This document shows, one piece after another, positions 23,520-32,846 of a stretch of DNA of 64,000 nucleotides. The position numbers and the translations under genes are program-made. The stretch is taken from NCBI RefSeq assembly GCF_014217565.1, contig NZ_CP043661.1:3286001-3350000 (forward strand), read 5' to 3'. This stretch comes from Kribbella qitaiheensis (GTDB lineage Bacteria; Actinomycetota; Actinomycetes; Propionibacteriales; Kribbellaceae). Every line of letters starts with the position of its first letter. Position 1 is the first letter of the stretch. The notes under the pieces are model-generated. The model was not told the DNA's origin. It worked only from the letters and a program-made list of their open reading frames with translations, and made no database searches.

Positions 23520-24128
23520 TCAGTTCTTCGAGTAGAGCTCGACGATCAGGTGCTCGGCGACCTGGGTGTCGATCTGTGCCCGGGTGGGCAACTGGTGCAC
23601 GAGGATCCGCAGCCGCTCGGGCAGCGCCTCGAGCCAGGCCGGAACCACTCGCTCGGAGTGGGTCTCCCTGGCGATGATGAACGGCGTCGTCTCGACCGAC
23701 TTGGCCTTGACGTCGATCACGTCGTGGGCCGAGACCCGGTACGACGGGATGTTCACCTTGATGCCGTTCACGGTGAAGTGACCGTGGACGACGAGCTGAC
23801 GGGCCTGCCGGCGCGTCCGGGCCAGACCGGCGCGGTACACGACGTTGTCGAGGCGCGACTCGAGGATGATCAGCAGGTTGTCACCGGTCTTACCAGGACG
23901 CCGCGAGGCCTCCTTGTAGTACAGGCTGAACTGCTTCTCAAGCACGCCGTAGGCGTAACGAGCCTTCTGCTTCTCACGAAGCTGGAGCAGGTACTCGCTC
24001 TCCTTGGGACGGCCGCGGCCGTGCATACCCGGGGGGTACGGACGACGCTCGAACGCCTTGTCGCCACCGACGAGGTCGACCCCGAGACGGCGCGACTTCT
24101 TGGTCATGGGTCCGGTGTAACGGGCCAT
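23520..24128 (-). CDS. rpsD: 30S ribosomal protein S4 (uS4)
   Basis: This 202-residue primary 16S-binding protein of the 30S body begins [19 protein letters not shown]. It has the S4 RNA-binding domain [31 protein letters not shown]. The N-terminal part lacks the zinc-binding cysteines seen in some bacteria, so it is the zinc-free type. It is placed between rpsK and rpoA with about 100 nt to rpoA. Confidence 0.98.
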   Translation of the reverse strand: MARYTGPMTKKSRRLGVDLVGGDKAFERRPYPPGMHGRGRPKESEYLLQLREKQKARYAYGVLEKQFSLYYKEASRRPGKTGDNLLIILESRLDNVVYRAGLARTRRQARQLVVHGHFTVNGIKVNIPSYRVSAHDVIDVKAKSVETTPFIIARETHSERVVPAWLEALPERLRILVHQLPTRAQIDTQVAEHLIVELYSKN

Positions 24129-24152
24129 TTTCGCTGCCTACCTTTCTCTGGG

Positions 24153-24560
24153 TCAGACCCGGCGCCGCTTGGGAGGGCGGCAGCCGTTGTGTGCGGTCGG
24201 GGTGACGTCCTGGATGGTGCCGACCTCGAGGCCGACAGCTCCCAGCGAACGGATCGCGGTCTCACGGCCGGAGCCGGGACCCTTCACGAACACGTCGATC
24301 TTCTTCATGCCGTGCTCCATCGCGCGCCGGCCGGCTGCCTCGGCAGCCATCTGCGCGGCGAACGGGGTCGACTTGCGCGAGCCCTTGAAGCCGACGGTGC
24401 CGGCGGAGGCCCACGAGATGACCGCGCCGGTCGGATCGGTGATCGTCACGATCGTGTTGTTGAACGTGCTCTTGATGTGCGCGTGGCCGACGGCCACGTT
24501 CTTCTTCTCCTTGCGGCGCACCTTCTTCGCGCCGGCCGCTGAGCGGCTCTTGGGAGGCAT
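24153..24560 (-). CDS. rpsK: 30S ribosomal protein S11 (uS11)
   Basis: The 135-residue platform protein of the small subunit contains [18 protein letters not shown] and the C-terminal [17 protein letters not shown], both diagnostic. The N-terminus has a basic extension ([19 protein letters not shown]) normal in actinobacteria. It follows rpsM by 59 nt. Confidence 0.98.
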   Translation of the reverse strand: MPPKSRSAAGAKKVRRKEKKNVAVGHAHIKSTFNNTIVTITDPTGAVISWASAGTVGFKGSRKSTPFAAQMAAEAAGRRAMEHGMKKIDVFVKGPGSGRETAIRSLGAVGLEVGTIQDVTPTAHNGCRPPKRRRV

Positions 24561-24619
24561 AAGTCAGTTACTCCTGGCAGTATCGTCTGCAAACGGGTCG
24601 AGGCACTGGGTCATCCGGG

Positions 24620-24991
24620 TCACTTCTTCTTCTTGCCGGCGATCGCCTTCTTGCGACCCTTCCGGGTGCGGGCGTTCGTCTTGGTGCGCTGACCGCGCAC
24701 CGGCAGGCCGCTGCGATGACGGCGACCCTGGTAGGACCCGATCTCGATCTTGCGGCGGATGTCCGCGGTCACCTCACGGCGGAGGTCACCTTCGATCTGG
24801 TAATTGCCTTCGATCCAGTCGCGGAGCTTGACCAGTTCTTCGTCGCCCAGTTCGTGGACGCGCTTGTCACCGGAGATGCCGGTGGCTTCGAGCGTCTTCA
24901 GGGCGCGAGTACGACCTACACCGAAGATGTAGGTCAGAGCGACCTCGATGCGCTTGTCGCGCGGCAGGTCGACCCCTACGAGGCGTGCCAT
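24620..24991 (-). CDS. rpsM: 30S ribosomal protein S13 (uS13)
   Basis: The 123-residue head protein contacts the A/P-site tRNAs and L5. It begins [24 protein letters not shown] and ends in the basic [18 protein letters not shown] tail that touches tRNA. It lies downstream of rpmJ with a 184-nt gap in which no further gene was seen. Confidence 0.98.
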   Translation of the reverse strand: MARLVGVDLPRDKRIEVALTYIFGVGRTRALKTLEATGISGDKRVHELGDEELVKLRDWIEGNYQIEGDLRREVTADIRRKIEIGSYQGRRHRSGLPVRGQRTKTNARTRKGRKKAIAGKKKK

Positions 24992-25175
24992 GTGGCGGTG
25001 TTCCTTTCGTCGGCAGAGGTGTGGTGGCGCGCTGCGTCCTTGCCCGCCTCGGTGAGTTGTTCACCGGCAAGGCCCCGGCCTCTGTTCCGGGGGCAACATC
25101 CAGAGTCGTGCTGGTTCTGGACGAGCATGCGCGCTGTGGTGCGAAAGTGCTGTGAAGCCTTGAGGTGGGGCTGGA

Positions 25176-25289
25176 TCAGCCTTGCCGCTGCTTGTGCCGC
25201 GGGTTCTCGCAGATCACCATGACCCGACCGTGACGGCGGATCACCTTGCACTTGTCGCAGATCTTCTTGACGCTCGGATTGACCTTCAT
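25176..25289 (-). CDS. rpmJ: 50S ribosomal protein L36 (bL36), zinc-binding form
   Basis: This 37-residue gene is easily missed because of its size. The product begins [19 protein letters not shown] and ends PRHKQRQG. Cys11, Cys14, Cys27 and His32 form the expected zinc ribbon, so this is the zinc-requiring version. The universal order infA-rpmJ-rpsM is kept; it lies 29 nt after infA. Confidence 0.97.
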   Translation of the reverse strand: MKVNPSVKKICDKCKVIRRHGRVMVICENPRHKQRQG

Positions 25290-25318
25290 CGAGCTTCTTT
25301 CTTCGACAGGTGGGCTGG

Positions 25319-25540
25319 TTACTTGTACCGGTAGACGATGCGACCCCGGGTGAGGTCGTACGGCGACAGCTCCACGACTACCCGGTCCTCAGGAAGGATC
25401 CGGATGTAGTGCTGCCTCATCTTGCCGCTGATGTGCGCGAGCACCTTGTGCCCGTTGGACAGCTCAACACGGAACATCGCGTTCGGCAGGGCCTCGACGA
25501 TGGTGCCCTCGAGTTCGATAACTCCCTCTTTTTTGGGCAT
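25319..25540 (-). CDS. infA: Translation initiation factor IF-1
   Basis: The 73-residue OB-fold protein blocks the ribosomal A site during initiation. The ATG at 25540 ([22 protein letters not shown]) gives the standard length, although the frame is open to 25597. Typical motifs are [22 protein letters not shown] and the end [11 protein letters not shown]. It is the first gene of the infA-rpmJ-rpsM-rpsK-rpsD-rpoA-rplQ unit. Confidence 0.98.
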   Translation of the reverse strand: MPKKEGVIELEGTIVEALPNAMFRVELSNGHKVLAHISGKMRQHYIRILPEDRVVVELSPYDLTRGRIVYRYK

Positions 25541-25738
25541 GTCCTCGCACTTCTGTAGACAACTGATGGAAGGTACTGCTGGGTGGCTCAGCACCACCCC
25601 CGAACATCCGCTACCCTCCCGACGGCGCGAAGATTCGCAAACATCAGGCAGCCGCGGGCAGCACGATCAGAGGCTACAAAGAGCCAAGGAAAGAGTGTAC
25701 GCCACCTACCCGCCGGAAACCCAATCGAGCCCCGGACG
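25541..25738 (-). promoter_or_regulatory. Upstream region of infA with a candidate promoter
   Basis: On the minus strand a good -10, TACACT (25694-25699), is preceded by TTGGGT (25719-25724) with a 19-bp spacer, long for the housekeeping sigma. A second -10-like TAGCCT lies about 20 nt downstream. The leader would be about 150 nt. No gene is seen. Confidence 0.45.
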
Positions 25739-26074
25739 CTAGCGGCTCGACTCCAACTCCGCGAGGTGAGCAGCGCCCCAGGTGTCGAGGGGAGCCAACG
25801 CCTCGTTGAGCGATTCGCCCAGCGGGGTCAGGGAGTACTCGACCTTGGGCGGGACCTGGTGGAAGACCTCACGGTGGACTATGTGCCGGGCTTCGAGGTC
25901 GCGGAGCTGCTGGATGAGCATCTTCTCGGTGACGCCGGCGATGTCCTTGCGGAGTTGACCGAAACGACGCGGACCGTGGTGCAGGGCCCAGAGGATGCGG
26001 GGCTTCCACTTGCCCCCGATCACATCGGCGGCGGCGTCCAGCCCACAGGTGTACGGAATCGCGGCCACCATCAT
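25739..26074 (-). CDS. HxlR-family winged-helix transcriptional regulator
   Basis: About 111 residues from the ATG at 26074 (a GTG at 26083 is an alternative). It has the HxlR core CGLDAAADVIGGKWKPRILWALHHGPRRFGQLRKDI, in which one early Cys is typical, then TEKMLIQQLRDLEARHIVHR and the wing YSLTPLGESL. Many HxlR proteins sense reactive electrophiles or redox change and control a divergent oxidoreductase gene. That is the arrangement here, with an inverted repeat between the two genes. Confidence 0.9.
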   Translation of the reverse strand: MMVAAIPYTCGLDAAADVIGGKWKPRILWALHHGPRRFGQLRKDIAGVTEKMLIQQLRDLEARHIVHREVFHQVPPKVEYSLTPLGESLNEALAPLDTWGAAHLAELESSR

Positions 26075-26095
26075 GCACCTCACTGACCTCTTGGT

Positions 26096-26122
26096 AAGTA
26101 CCTGACAAATTAGTAGGTACTT
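26096..26122. promoter_or_regulatory. Operator-like inverted repeat between hxlR-type gene and imine-reductase-like gene
   Basis: AAGTACCT (26096-26103) and AGGTACTT (26115-26122) are exact complements separated by 11 bp of AT-rich DNA. The site sits in the only divergent promoter region of this block and is the likely HxlR binding site. Confidence 0.65.
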
Positions 26123-26156
26123 GTTGACTTTAAACCATCAATCCAAGCTGGACGAC

Positions 26157-27017
26157 ATGAAGACATCTGTCACCGTCCTGGGCCTCGGCGCGATGGGAAC
26201 CGCCCTCGCCCGGGCTTTCCTGGCCGCCGGCCACCCGACCACCGTCTGGAACCGCACCCCAGGCCGCTCCCCGGAACTCGACGGCCTCGGTGCCGTGCGC
26301 GCCGCCACTCTCACCGACGCCATCGCCGCCAACGGTCTGGTGATCGTCTGTCTGCTCGACTACGCCAGCGTCCACGAAGCGATTGATGACGCCGGCCTCA
26401 CCGAGAAGGTCCTGGTCAACCTCACCAACGGCACCCCGGCACAAGCACGGAGTACTGCGGACTGGGCTGAACGCCTCGGCGCGCAGTACATCGACGGCGG
26501 CATCATGGCTGTGCCCGCGATGATCGGCGGTCCGGCCGCATCCGTGCTGTACAGCGGGTCCAGCACCGCCTTCGAACAACACCAGCACGGCCTTGCAGTA
26601 CTGGGCAGAGCGACCTACCTAGGAGCAGACCCAGGTCTGGCCCCACTGCACGATATCGCCTTGCTCAGCGCGATGTACGGCCTCTTCGGCGGCGCACTCC
26701 AGGCGTACGCATTGATCGGCAGCGAGCAACTCTCACCAACCGCCTTTACTACCGACCTACTGCTGCCCTGGCTCACCGCCATGCTCACGTCACTGCCCCG
26801 GATGGCCAACGACCTCGAGTACGGCGCGCAGCCGGGTGCGGCCGGCTCCAATCTCGCCATGCAGGCGACGGGGTTCGCCAACCTCATCCAAGCAGCCGAG
26901 GACCAAGCGGTGAGTCCGGAAATCCTCCTACCGATCCAGGAACTCCTGAAGCGGGCTGTAGCAGCCGGAGCCGGCGACGAGGACCTAGCAGCACTTCTCC
27001 CCCACCTAACCCGGTGA
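26157..27017 (+). CDS. NAD(P)-dependent oxidoreductase of the imine reductase type
   Basis: The ATG at 26157 gives 286 residues. The Rossmann loop is VTVLGLGAMGTALARAFLAAGH, followed by TTVWNRTPGRSPEL, whose NRT favours NADPH. The motif GGIMAVPAMIGGPAA followed by LYSGSSTAF is characteristic of imine reductases within the 6-phosphogluconate/beta-hydroxyacid dehydrogenase superfamily. The active-site region reads LAPLHDIALLSAMYG, placing an Asp where (R)-type imine reductases have theirs. The physiological substrate is unknown. The gene is divergent from an HxlR regulator and overlaps the 3' end of the next gene by 12 nt. Confidence 0.82.
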   Translation: MKTSVTVLGLGAMGTALARAFLAAGHPTTVWNRTPGRSPELDGLGAVRAATLTDAIAANGLVIVCLLDYASVHEAIDDAGLTEKVLVNLTNGTPAQARSTADWAERLGAQYIDGGIMAVPAMIGGPAASVLYSGSSTAFEQHQHGLAVLGRATYLGADPGLAPLHDIALLSAMYGLFGGALQAYALIGSEQLSPTAFTTDLLLPWLTAMLTSLPRMANDLEYGAQPGAAGSNLAMQATGFANLIQAAEDQAVSPEILLPIQELLKRAVAAGAGDEDLAALLPHLTR

Positions 27018-27872
27018 CTCCTGCTGGGTGGAGGTGGCGGCCCATTGCTCGCCCGCCTGCCAGACATGCTCCGGCATCAGGTCGAGCAGGTCGCAAGCGG
27101 CGTCCAGGTGCGCCAGCGCCGTACCGGCATCGCGGAAGGCGGGCAGGATGGCGACGAAACGCCGGCCCTCGCAGCTGAATCCGAACGGTGGTACCTGTCC
27201 GAGCGCCTCGACGGCCCGCGGATTCAGGGCCTGCAGGGCCAGGTCCTCACGGCCGTTGAACACCCGGTAGCCCTCCGCCGACCCCTCGACAGTCAGCTTG
27301 ATCGGCAGCAGGCTCGCGGCCGCCACCGGAGCGAGCGAGACGGGCAGCACCTGTAGCGGCGGCAGTGGCCGGTCGACCTCCAGATCCAGGAAGTCGAAGC
27401 CCAGCTTGCGACGCCGTACCTGGTGCCGGAACCGTCCGCTCCAGAACTCCCGGCCGCGGTGCCGGCCGCTCGTCACGTCGACCGCCTCTGCCCGCGGATC
27501 CGCGTCGAACGGCGGGAACGGCCAGCGGTCCAGCACCCCGGCCTCGACGGCGCTGAAGTGCCAGCCCATCTGCTCGACGACGTCCTCCCAGGCCCGTCGC
27601 AACCGCAGTTCGGACCACCGCATCGCCAGCGTGAAGACCACCAGTACGGCGAACCAGCCCATCACCATCCAGCCGACCCAGCGCGGCTCCACCAGGAGGC
27701 CGAACAACACCAGCGGTACGGCGACGGCGAACCAGACCACGAAGACCAGGGCCGAGCCCTGCCGCAGCTGCCAGGCCCAGTCCGGCCGGAGCCGCGGCGA
27801 CCGGCTCCGGCGTCCGGGCGGGGCCGCCGTCAACCGCGCCTTCTGAAATTGCCCATGGCGAAGAACGCCCAC
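27006..27872 (-). CDS. Hypothetical two-TM membrane protein with large cytoplasmic domain
   Basis: The family was not recognised. In the 288-residue protein, two adjacent hydrophobic helices (GSALVFVVWFAVAVPLVLFG and VGWMVMGWFAVLVVFTLAM) lie near residues 40-85. A soluble domain follows with a regular mix of beta and alpha segments: REFWSGRFRHQVRRRKLGFDFLDLEV, EGYRVFNGREDLALQALNPRAVEAL, EGRRFVAILPAF. Such domains occur in actinobacterial DUF3137-like membrane proteins. Its start overlaps the preceding DUF1707 gene by 43 nt, so the two are probably co-expressed and related in function. Confidence 0.7.
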   Translation of the reverse strand: MGVLRHGQFQKARLTAAPPGRRSRSPRLRPDWAWQLRQGSALVFVVWFAVAVPLVLFGLLVEPRWVGWMVMGWFAVLVVFTLAMRWSELRLRRAWEDVVEQMGWHFSAVEAGVLDRWPFPPFDADPRAEAVDVTSGRHRGREFWSGRFRHQVRRRKLGFDFLDLEVDRPLPPLQVLPVSLAPVAAASLLPIKLTVEGSAEGYRVFNGREDLALQALNPRAVEALGQVPPFGFSCEGRRFVAILPAFRDAGTALAHLDAACDLLDLMPEHVWQAGEQWAATSTQQESPG

Positions 27873-28279
27873 GGGATCAGCAGCCAGACCGGCCAGAAGT
27901 GCGGCCAGTGGCCGCCGCTGGCGAGCCCGATCACGAACCAGATCACCACGTTGATCATCACCACACCCGTGAACCCGCCGGCCAGGGCGCGGGCCGGGTG
28001 GTGATCCTTGTTCTTCTGCCGCTCGGGGAACTGCCCCGGGGCAGGCGCCGGCGCGACGTCCTGGACGTTCGCGGGCGTCTGGTAGGTCCGGACCGGCGGA
28101 AGGTCACGCACCAGCGGTTCCAGCTCGCCGTACGTCTGGACGGCGTAGAGCTGGTCGAGCCGCGAGCTGAACTCGGGCTGGTCCAGCCGGCCGTCGGCGA
28201 AGGCGTCCCGCAACCGGCCGGCGATCTTCTCGCGGTCGGTCTCGGTGAAGCGCTGGTGTGGCTGGTACTGACTGGGCAT
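27830..28279 (-). CDS. DUF1707 / 2TM domain membrane protein
   Basis: Residues 1-60 match the DUF1707 (SHOCT-like) module: DREKIAGRLRDAFADGRLDQPEFSSRLDQLYAVQTYGEL, a short helical region common in actinobacterial membrane proteins, often with signalling partners. A Pro/Ala-rich linker follows. Two membrane helices (GGFTGVVMINVVIWFVIGLA and FWPVWLLIPWAFFAMG) come next, with the short basic end NFRRRG. The gene lies 80 nt after map. Function is unknown. Confidence 0.8.
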   Translation of the reverse strand: MPSQYQPHQRFTETDREKIAGRLRDAFADGRLDQPEFSSRLDQLYAVQTYGELEPLVRDLPPVRTYQTPANVQDVAPAPAPGQFPERQKNKDHHPARALAGGFTGVVMINVVIWFVIGLASGGHWPHFWPVWLLIPWAFFAMGNFRRRG

Positions 28280-28359
28280 GTCTCAAGTGTGCCTCAGCCC
28301 AGGACCGCACGGCGTCCCCCGACGGATGGACCCGGGGCTGTCAACCGATGGAGTGAGTC

Positions 28360-29184
28360 TCAGTCGGCGAGCGGGCCGAAGGTGACGCCGAGCTCCTTGA
28401 GCCGGGCCTCGCCACCATCGAGCGCGGTCAGCACCCACGGGCCGAGCGGTGTCAGGGTGAACGAGTGCTCGGTGTGCGCCGCGACCGTGCCGTCATCGGT
28501 GACCACGGTCCAGTCGTCTTCGAGGGTGTGGTTGTCCTGCTTGCCGAAGGTCAGCATCGGCTCGACCGCGAGCGCGAGACCCTCGACCAGCTTGGGACCA
28601 CGGCCGGCCTTGCCGAAGTTCGGCACGTTCGGCGGCTGGTGCATCGCCGACCCGATCCCGTGCCCGACGAAGTCCTCGACGATCCCGTACGACGAGTTGG
28701 CGCGCACGTGCTGCTCGACGGCGGCCGAGATGTCGGTCAGCCGGCCACCGAGCCGGGCGGCGGCGAACCCACGCCACATCGACTCGTCGCAGATCCGGGC
28801 CAGCTCGAGCAGCTCCGGAGCCGTTTCGCCGACGCCGACCGTGATCGCCGCGTCGCCGTGCCAGCCGTTCACGATCGCACCGCAGTCGATCGAGATCAGG
28901 TCACCCTCGGCCAGCACCCGGTCACCGGGGATGCCGTGCACGATCTCGTCGTTCACCGACGCGCAGATCGAACCGGTGAAGCCGTGGTAGCCCTTGAAGG
29001 ACGGCGTCGCGCCGGCCGACCGGATGCTGTCCTCGGCGATCGCGTCCAGGTCCCCGGTGGTGATCCCGGCCTTGACCTCGGAGCGCAGCAGTTCGAGCGT
29101 GCGGCCGACCACCAGGCCGGCCGCACGCATCGCGACGATCTGTTCGCGGGTCTTGATCTCGATCCCGCGGTCCTTGAAAATCAC
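28360..29184 (-). CDS. map: Methionine aminopeptidase, type I
   Basis: The 274-residue enzyme removes the initiator Met from nascent proteins. All five metal ligands are visible: the Asp pair in SIDCGAIVNGWHGDAAIT, the His in FVGHGIGSAMHQPPNVPNF, the Glu in LALAVEPMLTFG and the final Glu in VAAHTEHSFTLT. The substrate His lies in KGYHGFTGSICASVNDEIVHG. It follows adk by 6 nt in the secY-adk-map group. The usual next gene, infA, is displaced by four accessory genes. Confidence 0.97.
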   Translation of the reverse strand: MIFKDRGIEIKTREQIVAMRAAGLVVGRTLELLRSEVKAGITTGDLDAIAEDSIRSAGATPSFKGYHGFTGSICASVNDEIVHGIPGDRVLAEGDLISIDCGAIVNGWHGDAAITVGVGETAPELLELARICDESMWRGFAAARLGGRLTDISAAVEQHVRANSSYGIVEDFVGHGIGSAMHQPPNVPNFGKAGRGPKLVEGLALAVEPMLTFGKQDNHTLEDDWTVVTDDGTVAAHTEHSFTLTPLGPWVLTALDGGEARLKELGVTFGPLAD

Positions 29185-29190
29185 TGCAGC

Positions 29191-29769
29191 TCAGTGTCCG
29201 TCGGTCAACGATTTGAGGGCGGCGAGCACGCGCTCGCTCACCTCGTCGATCTCGCCCACGCCGTCGACCTCGACCAGCAGGCCGCGCTGGGCGTACACCT
29301 GCAGCAGCGGCTTGGTCTCGGCGGCGTACACGTCCTGCCGGTGCCGGACGACCTCTTCGGAGTCGTCGGCCCGGCCGTCGGTCTTGGCCCGGCGCAGCAT
29401 CCGGTCCACCAGCACGTCGGTGTCCGCGACCAGCGCCACCACGGCGTCCAGCTTGTGCCCGTGGTCGGCCAGGATGTCGTCAAGGGTGCCGACCTGAGGC
29501 AGGGTGCGGGGGTACCCGTCGAGCAGGAACCCCTCCCCCGCGTCAGCGTCGGAGAGCCGGTCGCGCACCATCGCGTTGGTGACCTCGTCCGGCACGTAGT
29601 TGCCCGCGTCCATGAAGCGCTTCGCCTCGAGCCCCAGCGGGGTCTCGTCCTTGACGTTCGCGCGGAAAATGTCGCCGGTGGAAACAGCCGGGATTCCGAG
29701 CCGGTCCGCAAGCACCTTTGCCTGCGTACCCTTACCCGCCCCGGGCGGACCCATCAGCAACATTCTCAT
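29191..29769 (-). CDS. adk: Adenylate kinase
   Basis: This enzyme catalyses ATP + AMP to 2 ADP. The P-loop is [25 protein letters not shown] binding is [11 protein letters not shown] and the lid-proximal motif is [13 protein letters not shown]. At 192 residues it is the short type lacking the zinc-finger lid. Its start overlaps the secY stop by one base, so the two are coupled. Confidence 0.97.
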   Translation of the reverse strand: MRMLLMGPPGAGKGTQAKVLADRLGIPAVSTGDIFRANVKDETPLGLEAKRFMDAGNYVPDEVTNAMVRDRLSDADAGEGFLLDGYPRTLPQVGTLDDILADHGHKLDAVVALVADTDVLVDRMLRRAKTDGRADDSEEVVRHRQDVYAAETKPLLQVYAQRGLLVEVDGVGEIDEVSERVLAALKSLTDGH

Positions 29770-31070
29770 CAGCGCAGGAACCCTTCGTAGTTACGCTGCT
29801 GCAACTGACTCTCGATCTGCTTCACCGTGTCCAGTCCGACGCCGACCATGATCAGGATCGACGTACCACCGAACGGGAAGTTCTGGCTCGCGTTCAAGAG
29901 CACCAGGGCGACCAGCGGGATCATCGAGATGACCGCGAGGTAGAGCGCGCCCGGCAGCGTGATGCGGGACAAGACGTAGGAGAGGTACTCCTCGGTCGGC
30001 CGGCCCGCCCGGATCCCGGGGATGAAGCCGCCGTACTTCTTCATGTTGTCTGCGACTTCCTTCGGGTTGAAGGTAATCGAGACGTAGAAGTACGTGAAGA
30101 AGATGATCAGGGCGACATACGTCACCATGTAGATCGGGTGGTCGCCCTTGACCAGGTTCCCCTGGATCCACTGCGCCCACTTCTCCTGCGATTTGAACTG
30201 GCTGACCAGTACCGGCAGATAGAGCAGGCTCGAGGCGAAGATGACCGGGATGACGCCGGCCTGGTTCACCTTCAGCGGGATGTAGGTGGAGGTACCGCCG
30301 AACATCTTCCGGCCGACCATCCGCTTGGCGTACTGGACCGGGATCCGGCGCTGCGCCTGCTCGATGAAGATGACGGCCGCCATGATCACCAGACCGATGG
30401 CCAGCACGACGATGAAGGTGCCGATGCCCTTCTGCTTGCGGATGTTCCACAGCTGTGTCGGGAAGGTGGCGACGATCTGGGTGAAGATCAGGATCGACAT
30501 ACCGTTACCGACACCACGGTCGGTGATCAGCTCGCCCAGCCACATGATCACGCCGGTACCGGCGGTCATGGTCAGCACCATCACGACGACGGTGAACCAC
30601 TTGTCGTTGTGCAGCAACGGCTCCTGGCAGCTCGGGAAGAGCCGGCCGGGGGTCCGGGCCAGTGCCACGAACGCGGTCGCCTGCAGGATCGCAAGGCCCA
30701 CGGTCAGGAACCGGGTGTACTGGGTGATCTTGGTCTGCCCCGCCTGGCCCTCCTTCTTCAGCGACTCGAGCCGCGGGATGACCACGGTGAGCAGCTGCAG
30801 AATGATGCTGGCGGTGATGTACGGCATGATGCCCAGCGCGAAGACCGCGAGCTGGAGCAGCGCCCCACCGGAGAACAGGTTGATCAGGTTGTACAGGTTC
30901 GCGTTCTGACCCGACGTGGCTGCTTTCAGGCACGTGTTCAACGACTTGACGTTGACGCCAGGTGCCGGCACGACCGAGCCGATGCGGAAGATCACGACGA
31001 TGAAGAGCACGAACAAGATCTTCCGGCGCAGGTCCGGAGTCTTGAACGCGTTGGCAAAGGCGCCTAACAC
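29769..31070 (-). CDS. secY: Protein translocase subunit SecY
   Basis: This is the channel-forming subunit of the Sec translocon, 433 residues with ten predicted membrane helices. The first is [22 protein letters not shown], whose plug region follows. The conserved cytoplasmic loop [17 protein letters not shown] and the late [21 protein letters not shown] are typical. The start is taken as GTG at 31070, preceded by GGGAGGA. It is separated from rplO by a 133-nt gap holding a large nested hairpin. Confidence 0.97.
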   Translation of the reverse strand: MLGAFANAFKTPDLRRKILFVLFIVVIFRIGSVVPAPGVNVKSLNTCLKAATSGQNANLYNLINLFSGGALLQLAVFALGIMPYITASIILQLLTVVIPRLESLKKEGQAGQTKITQYTRFLTVGLAILQATAFVALARTPGRLFPSCQEPLLHNDKWFTVVVMVLTMTAGTGVIMWLGELITDRGVGNGMSILIFTQIVATFPTQLWNIRKQKGIGTFIVVLAIGLVIMAAVIFIEQAQRRIPVQYAKRMVGRKMFGGTSTYIPLKVNQAGVIPVIFASSLLYLPVLVSQFKSQEKWAQWIQGNLVKGDHPIYMVTYVALIIFFTYFYVSITFNPKEVADNMKKYGGFIPGIRAGRPTEEYLSYVLSRITLPGALYLAVISMIPLVALVLLNASQNFPFGGTSILIMVGVGLDTVKQIESQLQQRNYEGFLR

Positions 31071-31141
31071 CCTGTCCTCCCATAAGTTTCCTGTGCCCGG
31101 TCAGGGCAGGGGCCTAGCAAAGCAGCTGGGCAAGAGACGAA

Positions 31142-31200
31142 CCAGGGCTCGTCCGAACTCCAGCGTGAGGATAACAAACGCTGGCTCGCACGAGCCCTGG
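31142..31200 (-). terminator. Nested hairpin between rplO and secY (terminator or attenuator)
   Basis: Outer arms CCAGGGCTCGT (31142-31152) and complement (31190-31200) enclose inner arms CCAGCGT (31160-31166) and complement (31178-31184). It begins 4 nt past the rplO stop. It would reduce, rather than abolish, transcription into secY-adk-map, or mark the end of the spc operon. Confidence 0.6.
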
Positions 31201-31203
31201 CAA

Positions 31204-31644
31204 TCACACCTCGGTGGTGGTTCCCCCGGCCGCCGCGATCTTCTCCTTGGCGGACTTCGAGAACTTGTGAACCGAAACCTGCAGTGCAACGGTCAACTCG
31301 CCGTCGCCCAGCACCTTCACCGGGAGACTGTCTCGGACCGCACCCTTGGCGACCAGGTCGGCTACGCCGATCTCGCCACCTTCGGGGAACAGCTGTCCGA
31401 GCTTGTCCAGGTTAACGACCTGGAACTCCACTCGGTTCCTGCTCTTGAAGCCCTTCAGCTTCGGAAGCCGCATGTGCAGCGGCATCTGGCCACCCTCGAA
31501 GCCTTCGGGGATGTTGTTACGGGCCTTGCTGCCCTTGGTACCGCGGCCGGCCGTCTTGCCCTTGCTGCCCTCACCACGACCCACGCGGGTCTTGGCGGTC
31601 TTGGCGCCGGGCGCCGGACGCAGGTGATGAACCTTGAGCGTCAT
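31204..31644 (-). CDS. rplO: 50S ribosomal protein L15 (uL15)
   Basis: The ATG at 31644 gives 146 residues; the frame is open further upstream. The N-terminal glycine-rich part [19 protein letters not shown] and the following [16 protein letters not shown] are diagnostic. It lies one base after rpmD and is the last ribosomal gene before secY. Confidence 0.97.
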   Translation of the reverse strand: MTLKVHHLRPAPGAKTAKTRVGRGEGSKGKTAGRGTKGSKARNNIPEGFEGGQMPLHMRLPKLKGFKSRNRVEFQVVNLDKLGQLFPEGGEIGVADLVAKGAVRDSLPVKVLGDGELTVALQVSVHKFSKSAKEKIAAAGGTTTEV

Positions 31645-31645
31645 G

Positions 31646-31828
31646 TCAGTCAACCTCTTCGACGGTGATGAGGTGGCGAACCGCACGCACCATGCCACGG
31701 ATCTCCGGGCGGTCGTCGTGAACGGCGACATCGCCGATCCGCTTCACGCCCAGCGTGCGCAGGGTGTCGCGCTGGTTCTGCTTGCCACCGATGCCGGAAC
31801 GGGTCTGGGTCACCTTCAAGCGTGCCAT
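31646..31828 (-). CDS. rpmD: 50S ribosomal protein L30 (uL30)
   Basis: The 60-residue product begins [20 protein letters not shown] and contains [17 protein letters not shown], the whole of L30. Its start overlaps the rpsE stop by one base (TGATG) and it is followed after one base by rplO. Confidence 0.97.
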   Translation of the reverse strand: MARLKVTQTRSGIGGKQNQRDTLRTLGVKRIGDVAVHDDRPEIRGMVRAVRHLITVEEVD

Positions 31829-32427
31829 CAGGAGATTCCCTCCGCCCGCGCCTTCAGCAGCGCCGCCGGGGCGACGTGCTCGACCGGCATGCCACGGCGC
31901 GCGGCCACGGCTTCCGGCGTCTCCAGGGCCTGCAGCGCGGCCACCGTGGCGTGAACCACGTTGATCGCGTTGGAGGAACCCAGCGACTTGCTCAGGATGT
32001 CGTGGATCCCGGCGCACTCCAGTACGGCGCGCGCCGAGCCACCCGCGATCACTCCGGTACCAGGAGCAGCCGGGCGCAGCATGACGACGCCGGCGGCCTT
32101 CTCACCCTGGACGGGGTGCGGGATGGTGCCTTGGATCCTGGGGACCTTGAAGAACGACTTCTTGGCCTCCTCGACACCCTTGGCGATCGCCGCGGGCACC
32201 TCCTTGGCCTTTCCGTAACCCACACCGACGGTGCCTTCACCGTCACCGACGACCACGAGGGCGGTGAAGCTGAAGCGACGACCACCCTTCACGACCTTGG
32301 CAACACGGTTGATGGCTACCACGCGCTCGATGTAGGCGGTCTTGTCAGCTGCCTGACCGCGACCACCGTCACGGCCACGGCGCTCACCACCGGCGCCGCC
32401 TCCGCGACGCTGCTGGCCTCCGCTCAT
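31828..32427 (-). CDS. rpsE: 30S ribosomal protein S5 (uS5)
   Basis: The 199-residue decoding-fidelity protein has a Gly/Arg-rich N-terminal extension ([21 protein letters not shown]), then the S5 double-stranded-RNA-binding core [21 protein letters not shown] and [20 protein letters not shown]. The C-terminal domain [20 protein letters not shown] is complete. Confidence 0.97.
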   Translation of the reverse strand: MSGGQQRRGGGAGGERRGRDGGRGQAADKTAYIERVVAINRVAKVVKGGRRFSFTALVVVGDGEGTVGVGYGKAKEVPAAIAKGVEEAKKSFFKVPRIQGTIPHPVQGEKAAGVVMLRPAAPGTGVIAGGSARAVLECAGIHDILSKSLGSSNAINVVHATVAALQALETPEAVAARRGMPVEHVAPAALLKARAEGIS

Positions 32428-32460
32428 TTCGAACTACCTTCTTCCTTTTGTGTCGCCATG

Positions 32461-32844
32461 TCAGAAGCCGAGGCCGCTCTCACGGGCGGCGTCGGCCAGG
32501 GCCGCGATCCGTCCGTGGTACTTGTTCCCGGCCCGGTCGAAGACGACCGAGTCGATACCGGCGGCCTTCGCGCGGTCGGCGATCAAGCCGCCCACGGTCT
32601 TGGCCTTGTCCGTCTTGTTCGCCTCCGCACCGCGCAGGTCCGACTCCATCGTGGAAGCCGAGACCAGGGTGACGCCGGCGACGTCGTCGATGACCTGAGC
32701 GAACAGGTGCTTCGAGGACTTGCTGACCACCAGGCGCGGCCGGTCGGCCGTGCCGTTGACCTTCTTGCGGACGCGGATCTGACGACGCAGCCGGGAAGAG
32801 GTCTTCTTGGCGGAGTGCTTGTTGTGACGCAATCCGATCGCCAT
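32461..32844 (-). CDS. rplR: 50S ribosomal protein L18 (uL18)
   Basis: The 127-residue 5S rRNA-binding protein has the motif [21 protein letters not shown], then [16 protein letters not shown] and the end [24 protein letters not shown]. It lies 2 nt after rplF. Confidence 0.97.
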   Translation of the reverse strand: MAIGLRHNKHSAKKTSSRLRRQIRVRKKVNGTADRPRLVVSKSSKHLFAQVIDDVAGVTLVSASTMESDLRGAEANKTDKAKTVGGLIADRAKAAGIDSVVFDRAGNKYHGRIAALADAARESGLGF

Positions 32845-32846
32845 GG

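Noticed and set aside
31142..31200. Riboswitch before secY
   Set aside because: The nested stems match no riboswitch core I know, and the position right after a stop codon fits termination or attenuation better.
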